64,000 nucleotides of DNA from DYJB01 sp963777165 (GCA_963777165.1 CAVZPO010000002.1:124001-188000); one strand, 5' to 3'. Positions 26,662 to 35,716 are shown, counted from the first letter of the stretch. Notes: generated from the sequence alone by a model not told the origin. Made by a program: numbers and translations.

Positions 26662-27961
26662 ATGCCAACGAATGTGATCATGCCGCAGTTGGGCGAGTCG
26701 GTGGTCGAGGGGACGGTGACGCGTTGGCTCAAGCACGCCGGCGAACCCGTCGCGGAGTTCGAGGCTCTGCTCGAGATCAATACCGACAAGGTCGACACCG
26801 AGATCCCCGCTCCGGCTGGCGGCGTCCTGTTGCACGTCTACGTCCCCGAGGGCGAGACGGTGCGTGCCGGAACGTTGCTGGCGGTGATCGGTGCACCGGG
26901 GGAGGCGCCTACGGCCGACGCGCCGGCTTCTCGCTCCGTCCAGGCCGCGGCGGTGACGCCGGCGCCGGCGGGCGAGGCTGGCGAAGCCGAGCACGCCAGG
27001 CGCGGCGACCTCGGCTTCATCTCGCCGGTGGTGGCGCGCATCGCCTCGGAGCAGAACGTCGACCTGAAGCAAGTGCGCGGCACAGGACAAGGCGGGCGGA
27101 TCACCAAGAAGGACGTGCTGGCGCACGTCGAGGGCGCGGAGCGAACCAGCGCCCTGGGAGACGCCGGGACTAGGCGAGCTGTTCCGACCGACGGAGGAAT
27201 CGCGCGGCTTGTATCCAACGACGCCGCCGGCCGCATCGACCTTCCCCGCGGCCGCGCCGGGGACGATCGTGCCGCTCAACGCCGTGCGCAAGTCGATCGC
27301 CGAGCACATGCTGCGCTCGCGCCGTACCAGCGCCCACGTCACGACGGTGATGGAGGCCGACCTGAGCCGCGTGCTGGCGCACCGGCTGGCCAACAAGGAG
27401 GCGTTCGCCCGCGATGGCGTCAACCTGACGCTGACAGCCTACTTCGTGGCCGCCTCGGTGGCGGCGCTCAAGGCCGTGCCGATCGTCAACGCCTCGTGGA
27501 GTGAAGGCGGGATCATGCTGCACCGCGCGATCCACGTCGGCGTGGCGGTCTCGATGGGCGACGAGGGACTGATCGTACCGGTGGTGAAGGACGCCGACCA
27601 GCGTTCGCTGCTGGCGCTGGCGCAAGCGGTCAACGACCTGAGCGCCAGGGCGCGGGCGCACAAGCTGACGCCCGATGAAGTGCAGGGTGGCACGTTCACC
27701 ATCACCAACCACGGCGTGAGCGGCTCGCTGCTCGCTACTCCGATCATCAACCAGCCGCAGTGCGCCATCCTGGGGGTCGGGGCGGTGCAGAAGCGGGTCG
27801 TGGCGGCCGAGGCCCCGGCGCCGGGTGGCGGGACGCAGGACGTGATCGCCATTCGCCCGATGGTTTACCTGACGCTGACCTTCGACCACCGCATCCTGGA
27901 TGGTGCGCTGGCCGATCGATTCCTGGGTCACGCGGTCAAGGTGCTCGAGGGCTGGGCGTAG
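26662..27961 (+). CDS. 2-oxoacid dehydrogenase E2 (dihydrolipoamide acyltransferase), frameshifted
   Basis: E2 forms the core of the complex and transfers the acyl group from lipoate to CoA. Frame 1 from 26662 holds the lipoyl domain (LEINTDKVDTEIP, lipoyl-Lys43) and the peripheral-subunit-binding domain (FISPVVARIASEQ, RITKKDVLAHVEG). From about 27140 the protein continues in frame 2 (PAPWETPGLGELFRPTEES, then GTIVPLNAVRKSIAEHM) and has the acyltransferase core ending DHRILDGALADRFLG with the catalytic His and Asp. The single shift near 27135-27155 splits an otherwise complete protein, so a sequencing error is more likely than loss. It lies between E1 and lpd as expected. Confidence 0.85.
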
Positions 27962-28015
27962 AGCGCCGGATCAAAGCCCTGGCGCGTTCCAGGGTGACGG
28001 CCACCTGACGGACAG

Positions 28016-28112
28016 GTAGGGGCACGGCATGCCGTGCCCCTACGCTCGGCCCGGCGGCGTCTGTCCGGGTTTCGTAGGGGCGAAGCAAGTGACTGCCTTG
28101 CCTCGCCCCTGC
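28016..28112. repeat. Two palindromic repeats between E2 and lpd
   Basis: A perfect 28-base palindrome at 28016-28043 is identical to the copy at 15139-15166 (arm GTAGGGGCACGGCA). A second, degraded one at 28074-28112 has arms GTAGGGGCGAAGCA and TGCCTCGCCCCTGC with an insert between them. Confidence 0.85.
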
Positions 28113-28182
28113 AATTCCTCCGCCAAGGCGCGATTCACGGCCATTGAGGCAGACGCCGAGCCGTACAGGATTGGTCAACGGC

Positions 28183-28211
28183 GTGACACGCGCCTGCCCT
28201 CGCGTTACAAT
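28183..28211 (+). promoter_or_regulatory. Promoter for lpd (and possibly citrate synthase)
   Basis: GTGACA (28183-28188) and TACAAT (28206-28211) are 17 bases apart, 30 bases upstream of the lpd ATG. Confidence 0.6.
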
Positions 28212-28240
28212 CGACCTGACCTCGCCTGAGGAGTCCCAGC

Positions 28241-29638
28241 ATGCCAGACTATGATGTCGTCGTGATCGGCGCCGGCCCGGGCGGCTACGTCTGCGCCATC
28301 CGCGCCGCGCAGCTCGGCAAGAAGACCGCCATCATCGACCGCCAGTGGCTGGGCGGTGTGTGCCTGAACGTCGGCTGCATCCCGTCGAAAGCGCTCCTGC
28401 GCAACGCCGAGATCGCCCATCTGCTGCGCCATGGCGGCAAGGATTTTGGCTTCGAGGTCCAGGGCTTGAAACTGGACTATGGCGTGGCGGTCAAGCGCAG
28501 CCGCCAGGTAGCTGATCGATTGGTGAAGGGCGTCGGCTTCCTGATGAAGAAGAACAAGATCGACGTCGTCATGGGCGCGGCGGTGTTCGTCGACGCGCAC
28601 ACTGTCGAGGTCACCTCCGCCGACGGTGCCAAGTCGGAGCTCAAGGCGAAGGATATCGTGATCGCCACCGGGGCATCGCCGATGATGATCCCCGGCGTGC
28701 AGGTCGACGGCACCCGCGTGCTGACCTATCTGGAAGCGATCGTGCAGGAGCGGCTCCCGAAGTCGGTGGTGGTCATCGGCGCCTCGGCCATCGGCTGTGA
28801 GTTCGCCACGGTGTGGAACTCGTACGGGGTCGAGGTCACGCTGGTCGAGATGCTGCCGCGCGTGGCGCCGCTGGAGGATGAGGAGTCCAGCCAGGAACTG
28901 GCCAAGGCGTTCACCAAGCGCGGGATGCGCGTACTGGTCGGCACGAAGGTGGAAGGGATTGAGGCCGGCGGCGCCGGCGTGAAGGTCAGGGTCTCGGGCG
29001 CCGATGGGGCACAGACGATCGAGGCCGAGCAGGCACTCGTGGCGATCGGCGTCAAGCCGAACACGCAGGGCCTGGGGTTGGAGAAGATCGGGGTGAAGAC
29101 GAGCCCGCGCGGCATGATCGAAATCGACGAGCGCATGGCGACGAACGTGGCCGGCGTGTGGGCGATCGGCGATGTGACCGGCAAGCTGATGCTGGCGCAC
29201 GTCGCTTCCGCCATGGGCATCGTCGCCGCCGAGCGCATCGCCGGCGCCGAATCGGTGCATCTGGACTACGAGGCGATGCCGCGGGCAATCTACTCGCAGC
29301 CGCAGGTCGCCTCGTTCGGCCTGACCGAGGCGCAGGCGAAGGAGCGCGGGCTGGAGGTCAAGATCGGGCGCTTCCCGTTCCAGGCCAACGGCAAAGCGCT
29401 GGGTTTGGGCGACTACGCCGGATGGGTGAAGCTGGTGATCGAGGCGAAGTATGGTGAGATCCTCGGCGCACATCTGGTGGGCCCGGAGGTGACCGAGCTG
29501 CTGCCCGAGCTGACGCTGGCGCGCATGCTCGAGCTGACCCCGGCCGAGATCGGGCGCAACGTACATGCCCACCCGACGCTGAGCGAGGCCTTGATGGAAG
29601 CGGCCCACGCGGCCGAGGGTCACCCGATTCATACCTAA
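28241..29638 (+). CDS. lpdA: Dihydrolipoamide dehydrogenase (E3)
   Basis: A 465-residue FAD disulfide oxidoreductase that reoxidises dihydrolipoamide on E2 using NAD+. The FAD motif VVVIGAGPGGYVCAIRAAQ is followed by the redox pair in GGVCLNVGCIPSK (Cys41, Cys46), the NAD-binding VVVIGASAIGCEFATVW, the second FAD motif VWAIGDVTGKLMLAHVAS and the C-terminal HAHPTLSEA with the catalytic His-Glu. All essential residues are present. GAGGAG precedes the ATG. It lies just downstream of E1-E2 with its own promoter, so E3 may also serve other complexes. Confidence 0.97.
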   Translation: MPDYDVVVIGAGPGGYVCAIRAAQLGKKTAIIDRQWLGGVCLNVGCIPSKALLRNAEIAHLLRHGGKDFGFEVQGLKLDYGVAVKRSRQVADRLVKGVGFLMKKNKIDVVMGAAVFVDAHTVEVTSADGAKSELKAKDIVIATGASPMMIPGVQVDGTRVLTYLEAIVQERLPKSVVVIGASAIGCEFATVWNSYGVEVTLVEMLPRVAPLEDEESSQELAKAFTKRGMRVLVGTKVEGIEAGGAGVKVRVSGADGAQTIEAEQALVAIGVKPNTQGLGLEKIGVKTSPRGMIEIDERMATNVAGVWAIGDVTGKLMLAHVASAMGIVAAERIAGAESVHLDYEAMPRAIYSQPQVASFGLTEAQAKERGLEVKIGRFPFQANGKALGLGDYAGWVKLVIEAKYGEILGAHLVGPEVTELLPELTLARMLELTPAEIGRNVHAHPTLSEALMEAAHAAEGHPIHT

Positions 29639-29701
29639 GCCGCGGGACCGATCGCGCTACACGGCGCACGAGAAGCGGGACGGCACGGCCAAGGAGAACG
29701 T

Positions 29702-30871
29702 ATGTCCGAGATCGTACGAGGGCTGGAGGGCGTCAAGTTCGCCCAGACACGGCTGAGCAAGGTGGACGGGCAGGCCGGGCAGCTGACCATCAGCGGCTAC
29801 CCGCTCGAGGTGCTGGCTCCCAACGCCTGCTTCGAGGAGGTCCTCTTCCTGTTGTGGAACGATCGCCTGCCGACGATGGCCGAGCTCAAGCGCCTGCAGA
29901 TCGAGATGGCCTCGCAGCGCTACCTGCCTCCGGCGGCGATGGCGGTGTTGCGCGAGGCCGCCGCCCGGCATCTGCCGTTGATGGATGGCCTGCGCATGGG
30001 GGTCGACACGATCGGGTTGTGCACGGGCGAGCCACACCCGGCCGGTGCGGTCGACGTGGGTTGCGCCGTGGCGATCGTCGCCCACATGGGCACCCTGGCG
30101 GCTGCCTATTCGCGGCTGCTCAAGAATCTGACGCCGATCGACCCGCGCCCCGAGTTGGGCCATGCCGCTAACTACCTGTACATGCTCACCGGCCAGGAGC
30201 CGCACCCCGAAGCCGCCCGCGCACTGGAAACCTACCTGAACACGGTCGTTGATCACGGGATGAACGCTTCGACCTTCACGGCGCGGGTGATCACCAGCAC
30301 GCGCTCCGACATCGTTTCGGCGATCGTCGGCGCCATCGGCGCCCTGAAGGGACCGCTGCACGGCGGGGCACCCGGCCCGGCGCTGGATATGGTGTTTGAG
30401 ATCCGCCAGCGGGCGGCGAAGTCCGGCAAGAGCGTGGCGCAGGAGGCCGAGACCTGGGCGCACGAGACCATCTCCACCGGGGGTCGCATCATGGGCTTCG
30501 GGCACCGAGTCTACAAGGTGCGCGACCCGCGTGCCGACGTGCTCGGCGAAGCGGCGCGACGCATGTTCGCCGTGACCGGCGAGGCCAAGCTGTATGACGA
30601 CGCCCGTGTGGTCGAGGAGGTCATGCTGCGCGTGCTCGAGGAACTGAAGCCGGGACGCAATCTGAGGACCAACGTCGAGTTCTACACCGCCCTCGTCCTG
30701 CACGGCATCGGGTTGGACGCCGAACAGTTCACGCCTACGTTCGCTGTCGGGCGGGTGGGAGGCTGGACGGCGCACGTGCTCGAGCAGGTGCGCGAGGATC
30801 GTCTGATCCGCCCGGACGCCGAATACACCGGTGCACTCGGCCGGGAATGGGTGCCGGCCGCGGAACGCTAG
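29702..30871 (+). CDS. Citrate synthase family protein
   Basis: Condenses acetyl-CoA (or a related acyl-CoA) with oxaloacetate, the entry step of the TCA cycle. The 389-residue protein has the catalytic signatures DHGMNASTFTARV, the substrate loop GPLHGGAPG, IMGFGHRVYKVRDPRA and a final PTFAVGRVGGWTAHVLEQ. This is the short bacterial type II-like form. AAGGAGAACGT precedes the ATG. It is 63 bases after lpd, probably in the same transcript. A 2-methylcitrate synthase role is possible, because branched-chain oxidation upstream yields propionyl-CoA; sequence alone cannot decide. Confidence 0.93.
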   Translation: MSEIVRGLEGVKFAQTRLSKVDGQAGQLTISGYPLEVLAPNACFEEVLFLLWNDRLPTMAELKRLQIEMASQRYLPPAAMAVLREAAARHLPLMDGLRMGVDTIGLCTGEPHPAGAVDVGCAVAIVAHMGTLAAAYSRLLKNLTPIDPRPELGHAANYLYMLTGQEPHPEAARALETYLNTVVDHGMNASTFTARVITSTRSDIVSAIVGAIGALKGPLHGGAPGPALDMVFEIRQRAAKSGKSVAQEAETWAHETISTGGRIMGFGHRVYKVRDPRADVLGEAARRMFAVTGEAKLYDDARVVEEVMLRVLEELKPGRNLRTNVEFYTALVLHGIGLDAEQFTPTFAVGRVGGWTAHVLEQVREDRLIRPDAEYTGALGREWVPAAER

Positions 30872-31431
30872 GTCGTTCGGCCCGCGATCTCCGCCTTCGA
30901 GTAGGGGCGAAGCATGGAACTGCCACGCTTCGCCCCTACGTCGGTCTGGCAGGGATCTGTATCCCGGACGGCATTCGTCTTCCGCCGATCTCGCCGTCGT
31001 CGGTTGTGGGGTAGGGGCACGACATGCCGTGCCCCTACGGTTCGCCGCAATGCACGGGTACTCGTTGACAGGCGCGCCCCGTCGTTCGATCCTCTGTCTG
31101 GAGAATTGCCGCGCCCAGAGGCACCGGCAGCGCCTCGTAGGGGCGAAGCATGGAACTGCCACGCTTCGCCCCTACGGCGTTCCGGGAGGGGCCCCCGTCG
31201 GGGAGGCCGCGCGGCGTCGGGGGTCCCATGGTCTGTGCCCGTCTTGGAGAATTGCCGCGCCTTGAGGCACCCGATTTGCCTCGTAGGGGCGAAGCACGCT
31301 TCGCCCCTACGGCTCCTCGGGAGGGACCTGCATCGTGCAGGCACCGGCATGGCGCCGGCCGGCCGCATTAACCGGCCCGCGGCACTCCGAATTGCGCCTA
31401 TACTGGGATCGACGCCCCAGCGGAGAGCGCC
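30872..31431. repeat. Intergenic region with four palindromic repeats
   Basis: No gene is seen. Palindromes lie at 30901-30939 (39 bases, insert GGAACTGCCAC-like between the arms), 31011-31038 (28 bases, arm GTAGGGGCACGACA), 31137-31175 (39 bases, same sequence as the first) and 31283-31310 (28 bases, arm GTAGGGGCGAAGCA). The last two are preceded by a second direct repeat, GAGAATTGCCGCGCC plus GAGGCACC. Near 31399-31404 a TATACT hexamer may serve the next gene. Confidence 0.88.
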
Positions 31432-32436
31432 ATGTCGGAGCATGCCGAAGTAAAACAGGTCCAGATCCACCAGCAGGCGATGTTGTTGGCCATGCCCAAT
31501 GTCGTCGGCGTAGGCATCGGATGGAAGACCGTGCAGGGACGTCGCGGCAATCGCCTGTGCCTTACAGCCCTCGTCCGGCGTAAACTTCCGCGGGCCGCCC
31601 TGGAAGCCGAGGAGCTCGTCCCCGACGAGCTCGAAGGCGTCCCAACCGACGTCGTCGAAGTTGGTGACGTGCGGGCCGAGGTGGCGCGCACGTCACGCCT
31701 GCGGCCGGCGCCCGGCGGGGTCAGCCTGGGCCACGTGCGGGTCACGGCCGGGACGTTCGGATGCGTCGTGCGCGACCGCGCCTCCGGCGACGCGTTCCTG
31801 CTCTCGAACAACCACGTCCTGGCCGACTCAAACCAGGGACAACCGGGCGACGCCATCCTGCAACCGGGGGCGGCCGACGGTGGGAGAGAGCCGGTCGACG
31901 TGATCGCCGCGCTCGAACAATTCGGCGAGATCCAGTTCTCGCGCCAACCGTCGACTTGCTCCGTGGCGAGCACCCTGGTCCAAGTGATCAACCGGCTGGC
32001 GGCGTGGGGCGGGTTTCATCACCGACTGGAGGCCTGGCGGGAGGACCCGCTGGCGGTCAACCGGATCGACGCCGCCGTGGCCCGACCGCATGATGAGCAC
32101 GATCTGCTGGCCGAAGTGCTGGAGATCGGCCCCCTGAGCGGCACGCGGCCCCCCGAACTCGGGCTCAAGGTGCGCAAATCCGGCCGCTCGACCGGCCTGA
32201 CGACCGGCGAGATCTCGGTGCTTGAGGCGACGATCACCGTCGGGTACGGCGACCGGACGGCGCAGTTCGCCGGCCAGATCGTCACCACGCCGATGTCCAG
32301 CCCGGGAGACTCCGGTTCCATTCTGGTCGAGGTTGGTGGGCCCCGCGCCGTTGGGCTGTTGTTTGCCGGTTCGGATCAGGTGACGCTCTATAATCCGATC
32401 GACGAAGTGCTGCACGCCCTGGCGGTGGAATTGTGA
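31432..32436 (+). CDS. NAL1-like chymotrypsin-fold serine protease
   Basis: The 334-residue protein has an N-terminal domain of ~85 residues (MPNVVGVGIGWKTVQGR, LVRRKLPRAALEAEELVP, TDVVEVGDV), then a trypsin-like fold. The catalytic triad can be read as His in LLSNNHVLADSN, Asp in NRIDAAVARP and Ser in SSPGDSGSILVEV. There is no signal peptide, so it should be cytoplasmic. The arrangement fits the plant NAL1-like / bacterial trypsin-like group. The N-terminal domain reappears as a separate protein directly downstream. GGAGAG lies upstream of the ATG. Substrate unknown. Confidence 0.75.
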   Translation: MSEHAEVKQVQIHQQAMLLAMPNVVGVGIGWKTVQGRRGNRLCLTALVRRKLPRAALEAEELVPDELEGVPTDVVEVGDVRAEVARTSRLRPAPGGVSLGHVRVTAGTFGCVVRDRASGDAFLLSNNHVLADSNQGQPGDAILQPGAADGGREPVDVIAALEQFGEIQFSRQPSTCSVASTLVQVINRLAAWGGFHHRLEAWREDPLAVNRIDAAVARPHDEHDLLAEVLEIGPLSGTRPPELGLKVRKSGRSTGLTTGEISVLEATITVGYGDRTAQFAGQIVTTPMSSPGDSGSILVEVGGPRAVGLLFAGSDQVTLYNPIDEVLHALAVEL

Positions 32437-32696
32437 GCACGGAGGAGCCAACTCTGGAGCGGGCCCAGGCCGTCCGCCAGGCCCATGAAGCCGAGCTGCT
32501 GCACCGGGCCAACGTCGTCGGGGTCGGCGTCGGACTACGCACGCGAGGCGGCCGTCGCCAGCGGCAGGTGGCGCTGGTGATCATGGTCCGGCAGAAGATT
32601 CCGCGGGCGATGCTGGCGGAGGAAGATGTGCTGCCGGGCGAGATCGACGGTGTGCCGGTGGATGTCGTGGAGGTGGGCGACATCAGCGCCGGCTGA
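32433..32696 (+). CDS. Stand-alone paralog of the protease N-terminal domain
   Basis: An 87-residue protein whose start GTG overlaps the protease stop. Its segment RANVVGVGVGLRTRGGRR, then VRQKIPRAMLAEEDVLPGEI and GVPVDVVEVGDISAG, aligns over its length with protease residues ~13-80. It has no other domain. A free copy of a protease pro-domain in the same operon suggests an inhibitor, folding helper or substrate-binding partner; this is inference from the duplication. Translation is coupled by a four-base overlap. Confidence 0.7.
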   Translation: MSTEEPTLERAQAVRQAHEAELLHRANVVGVGVGLRTRGGRRQRQVALVIMVRQKIPRAMLAEEDVLPGEIDGVPVDVVEVGDISAG

Positions 32697-32774
32697 GGCC
32701 GGCCGGGCGCAGACGAACGCATCCGCAGCTCCAGACCGTCCAGGCCGATACACCTGATTTGGAGTCGACAGGGA

Positions 32775-33752
32775 ATGCCGCCCATGCAGACGACGATCGA
32801 TTGGCTTCTGGCCGGACCTCCATTCGTGGAGCTTCAGGCGCGCCTCGGGCTTCTGGGCGAGGGCGGCTCGCTCCCAGTGCGAGAGGCGCATCGCCGGATG
32901 ATTGCCAGCCCGGAAGTGCGGGCCCTGGTGCGTGAGCTGCAGGCGTGGCCGGCCGCCCCGCTGAACAGCCACAAGTCTGCCGGGCACCCGATCCATAAGC
33001 TCACCTTCCTCGCAGACCTCGGATTGACACGCAGCGATCCCGGGATCGATCGGATCGCGCGTCGGGTGATGGCTCACGTCTCTCCAGAGGGACCCTTCCA
33101 GGTCATCATGAGCATCCAGCCGGCGCATGGCGGGACGGGGAAGGACACGTGGGCGTGGGCCTTGTGCGATGCGCCGCTGCTCGTCTACGCGTTGCTGCGC
33201 TTCGGTTATGAGGACGAACCGGCCGTGCAGCGGGCGCTGGATGCGCTCACCCGCCTGGTCCGCGAGAACGGCTGGCCGTGCGCAGTCTCGCGTGAGCTCG
33301 GCGGGTGGCGCGGCCCCGGGCGCAAGGAGGACCGGTGTCCATTCGCCAACCTGGCGATGCTCAAGGCGCTGTCTGATTCCTCGAACCGCGAGGAGGACGC
33401 AGTCCGATATGGCACCGAGGCGATCCTCTCACAGTGGGCGCGGCGCCGTCAGGATCACGCCTACATGTTCTACATGGGAACCGACTTCTGCAAGCCCAAG
33501 GCGCCGCTGGTGTGGTACGACCTCTTGCACGTGCTCAACGTGCTGACGGCCTTCCCCTGGACGCGGGGCGACCCACGCCTGCTCGATATGGCGCGACACC
33601 TGGACGCCTGGTTCGACGAGGCCGGACGCATCACGCCGGCCTCGGTTTGGAAGGCCTGGGAGGGCTGGGAGTTCGCCCAGAAGAAGGAGCCGTCACGCTG
33701 GGTGACGCTGTTGGCGCTGACGGCCCTCCAGCGCGTGGGTGTGCGCGTGTGA
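32775..33752 (+). CDS. Helical-repeat protein, prenyltransferase/squalene-oxidase-like, unknown function
   Basis: A 325-residue soluble protein. Its helical layout and motifs such as GGTGKDTWAWALCDAPLLVY, ALDALTRLVRENGWPCAVS and LVWYDLLHVLNVLTAFPW resemble alpha/alpha-toroid repeats of prenyltransferase or terpene-cyclase-like proteins. The DxDD-type cyclase motif and the zinc ligands of prenyltransferases are not evident, so a binding or structural role is likely. There are two possible starts (32775 or 32784). It follows the protease pair after 78 bases. I do not recognise a named family with confidence. Confidence 0.55.
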   Translation: MPPMQTTIDWLLAGPPFVELQARLGLLGEGGSLPVREAHRRMIASPEVRALVRELQAWPAAPLNSHKSAGHPIHKLTFLADLGLTRSDPGIDRIARRVMAHVSPEGPFQVIMSIQPAHGGTGKDTWAWALCDAPLLVYALLRFGYEDEPAVQRALDALTRLVRENGWPCAVSRELGGWRGPGRKEDRCPFANLAMLKALSDSSNREEDAVRYGTEAILSQWARRRQDHAYMFYMGTDFCKPKAPLVWYDLLHVLNVLTAFPWTRGDPRLLDMARHLDAWFDEAGRITPASVWKAWEGWEFAQKKEPSRWVTLLALTALQRVGVRV

Positions 33753-33873
33753 CCAGCTGATAGGTGGCGGCGTCATCTGTCAGGCGGCATGCGCGCCAGG
33801 ACTCCGGGAACCCGCAGGTGTGGCCCATGGCGAGGCAAGAGCGCTGCCCATCAGGCGCCGCTGGCCTCTGGCC

Positions 33874-33915
33874 GCTCGCTGACAATTGCTGGTTGGTGAC
33901 TACCTGCTACTGCCA
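33874..33915. repeat. Possible decayed heptamer array (6 units)
   Basis: GCTCGCT, GACAATT, GCTGGTT, GGTGACT, ACCTGCT and ACTGCCA can be read in phase between two genes. It is weaker than the other arrays and could be chance. Confidence 0.3.
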
Positions 33916-33933
33916 ACGGTGTGAGGTGGACTC

Positions 33934-34404
33934 ATGCGCCGACTTGCCCTTCTCGCAATGCTGGCGGTCGTCTGCAGCAGTTGTCGATACCTGCCTGGTG
34001 GAGGGGGGCTCGGGTCGCTGCTGCCAACCGCAGACCTGGGGATCGCCGGAACGCCGGCGTTTCCGGCGGTTGGGACATTCGACACCGGTGCTTTCCTCGC
34101 GCGCCCGACGATCGCCGGTTCCGTGCTGGATCAGTATGGGCAGGCAATGCCGGGCGTCGTGATCTGTTACGGCCTGGACGAGGCGAGTGCCTCAGCCGTC
34201 GCAGAGACCGGTGCGGGAGGGGCGTACTCTGCCACGCTGCCGTCTGACGAAGACGGCGCCCGACAGGTGTGGGCCTACCTGCCGCTCTACCGTTTCGAGC
34301 CTGACCGCGTGCAGGTGCAGGGGATCCTCCTCGGCGAGACGACGGTGGACTTCGTCGCTTTCCCGAGCATCTACCCCGTGCCGTCGGAACGCGACTGCCG
34401 CTGA
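33934..34404 (+). CDS. Exported small protein with carboxypeptidase-regulatory-like Ig fold
   Basis: The 156-residue protein has a hydrophobic N-terminal signal (MRRLALLAMLAVVCSSCRY) with two Cys; a non-standard lipobox (CSSC) may anchor it to lipid. The mature part contains a CarboxypepD_reg-like domain: IAGSVLDQYGQAMPGVVICY, TGAGGAYSATLPSD and the following beta strands. Such domains act as extracellular beta-sandwich modules. GAGGTG precedes the ATG. It is a single gene closed by a hairpin at 34431. Confidence 0.6.
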   Translation: MRRLALLAMLAVVCSSCRYLPGGGGLGSLLPTADLGIAGTPAFPAVGTFDTGAFLARPTIAGSVLDQYGQAMPGVVICYGLDEASASAVAETGAGGAYSATLPSDEDGARQVWAYLPLYRFEPDRVQVQGILLGETTVDFVAFPSIYPVPSERDCR

Positions 34405-34430
34405 AGCACCTGAAAGCCGACGGAAAACAC

Positions 34431-34453
34431 GACACGTGGCATCGCCACGTGTC
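34431..34453 (+). terminator. Hairpin after the small exported protein
   Basis: GACACGTGGC and GCCACGTGTC form a perfect 10-bp stem with a 3-base ATC loop, 27 bases after the stop. Confidence 0.65.
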
Positions 34454-34483
34454 ATGTCGGTAACGCGGGCACAGGACGACCCT

Positions 34484-34522
34484 CGACCTGACTGGAGGCG
34501 AACCCCGCCACCCGTCAGGTCG
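34484..34522 (-). terminator. Hairpin at the end of the minus-strand quinone operon
   Basis: CGACCTGAC (34484-34492) pairs with GTCAGGTCG (34514-34522), overlapping the final stop codon of the methyltransferase gene. The 21-base loop makes it weaker than its neighbour. Confidence 0.4.
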
Positions 34523-35258
34523 TGTCCTTCTTCTCCATGACCCAAAGGTGCGAGAGGCCCAGGGCTCGCAGGGGCGTGTGCTCGAGCGCCTGCAGGCAGG
34601 AGCGGAGCCACGCGCCCGCACGCGGCCAACGGGCGATCAGATTGTCGTAGGCGCCGAAGATGACCGTCCGCTGCACGAGGATCAGTGGGAGCCCTGAGAC
34701 CAGGCGCTCCAGATCGGCCCGGGAATAGGCGCGGACGTGCGGCGCAAGGCGGTCCCGCCAGCGGCGGGGCAGGTAGTTGACCAACGGGATATTGCCGAAG
34801 CGATAGCGGCCGCGCCAGTAGATGCCGTGGGTCTCGAACGGATAGCCGCGATTGGGGACGAAGATCACGGCCCGGCCCCCGGGGCGCAAGACCCGGGAGA
34901 ACTCGGCGACGGCCTGTCGGTCGTCGCTGACGTGCTCGAGCACTTCGTGAGACAAGATCAGGTCGAAGCTGCCGGCGGCGAATGGCAAGCGCTCGCCGGC
35001 GGCGCGGGCCACCCGTTGTCCACCGGTCCCGGCCTGGACGGCGCGTGCAGCGTCGAACTCAACGCCGCACGCCACGCGCGCCTGGGGTGCGAGTCGCTGC
35101 AGGTACAGCCCGAGGCCGCAGCCGTCATCCAGCACGCGTCCGCCGGCACGATCGCCGGCGGCGGCGAGGACCATTTCCAGCCGGCGCTGCTGCCCGGCGC
35201 GCCACACGTACGATGGCTCGCCGCGCAGCGCGGCACGGTCGAGATCGCGGCTGGTCAT
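34515..35258 (-). CDS. Class I SAM-dependent methyltransferase
   Basis: The 247-residue protein binds SAM through GRVLDDGCGLGLYLQRL, with the acidic second strand ACGVEFDAARA, and the post-motif LPFAAGSFDLILSHEVLEHV typical of methyltransferase_11 proteins. The start at 35258 (MTSRDLDRAAL) gives an ATGA overlap with the preceding gene and is preferred to the ATG twelve bases upstream. It is the last gene of the nine-gene minus-strand operon. The substrate is unknown; a quinone or lipid substrate would fit the context, but the fold is shared by many O- and C-methylases. Confidence 0.8.
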   Translation of the reverse strand: MTSRDLDRAALRGEPSYVWRAGQQRRLEMVLAAAGDRAGGRVLDDGCGLGLYLQRLAPQARVACGVEFDAARAVQAGTGGQRVARAAGERLPFAAGSFDLILSHEVLEHVSDDRQAVAEFSRVLRPGGRAVIFVPNRGYPFETHGIYWRGRYRFGNIPLVNYLPRRWRDRLAPHVRAYSRADLERLVSGLPLILVQRTVIFGAYDNLIARWPRAGAWLRSCLQALEHTPLRALGLSHLWVMEKKDTT

Positions 35259-35716
35259 GCCAACTTCCACTCGTGCTGGAACCCAAACCCCCGCCGGTTG
35301 TCGATCAGCCGCACCCAGGACGGGCGGAACGCATAGGTCCGGCTTGCGTCCAGCGCCTGCGCCAGTTCGCTGACGAATGGGAACCGGCGCGCGTAGGCTC
35401 GCCGGGCAAGCTCGGCCTCGCTGCCTTCGATGGCCGCCGCGTGCCCCGTCATCTGGACGCCGCGCAACCTGCGCCAGTCCCTCTCCTCGGGGTAGATCGC
35501 CACCGAGGTCTGCGGGGCGCTGACCAGATTCCGGCTGTGGGCGCTGTCCGGATCGGAGAGGAAGATCAGCCGCAGGGTGTGGTCGGCGGCAAAGTAGACC
35601 GGCGTGGCGCGCGGCGTCCCGTCCGGCCCGCGCGTCGCCAGGACCATGGTGGTCGTCTCGTCCAGTAAGGCACGGACAGGATCGAGCTCATCCCCGGGCT
35701 CCGACGGCGGCGTCAC
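35255..35716 (-). CDS. Pyridoxamine-phosphate-oxidase-fold flavoprotein
   Basis: A 153-residue split-barrel protein starting at GTG 35716, which overlaps the ubiX stop as GTGA. Barrel strands include TTTMVLATRGPDGTPRATPV, LIFLSDPDSAHSRNL, and the late RTYAFRPSWVRLIDNRRGFG typical of PPOX-like proteins that bind FMN or F420. Position between a flavin-prenyltransferase (UbiX) and a methyltransferase suggests a flavin or redox role in the same pathway, but no reaction can be fixed from sequence. Confidence 0.75.
   Translation of the reverse strand: MTPPSEPGDELDPVRALLDETTTMVLATRGPDGTPRATPVYFAADHTLRLIFLSDPDSAHSRNLVSAPQTSVAIYPEERDWRRLRGVQMTGHAAAIEGSEAELARRAYARRFPFVSELAQALDASRTYAFRPSWVRLIDNRRGFGFQHEWKLA

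Noticed and set aside
28205..29632. A 475-residue minus-strand open frame across lpdA
   Set aside because: Antisense shadow of a fully conserved dihydrolipoamide dehydrogenase gene.
30901..31310. Insertion sequence remnant
   Set aside because: No transposase fragment is readable; only short palindromes and a direct repeat are present.
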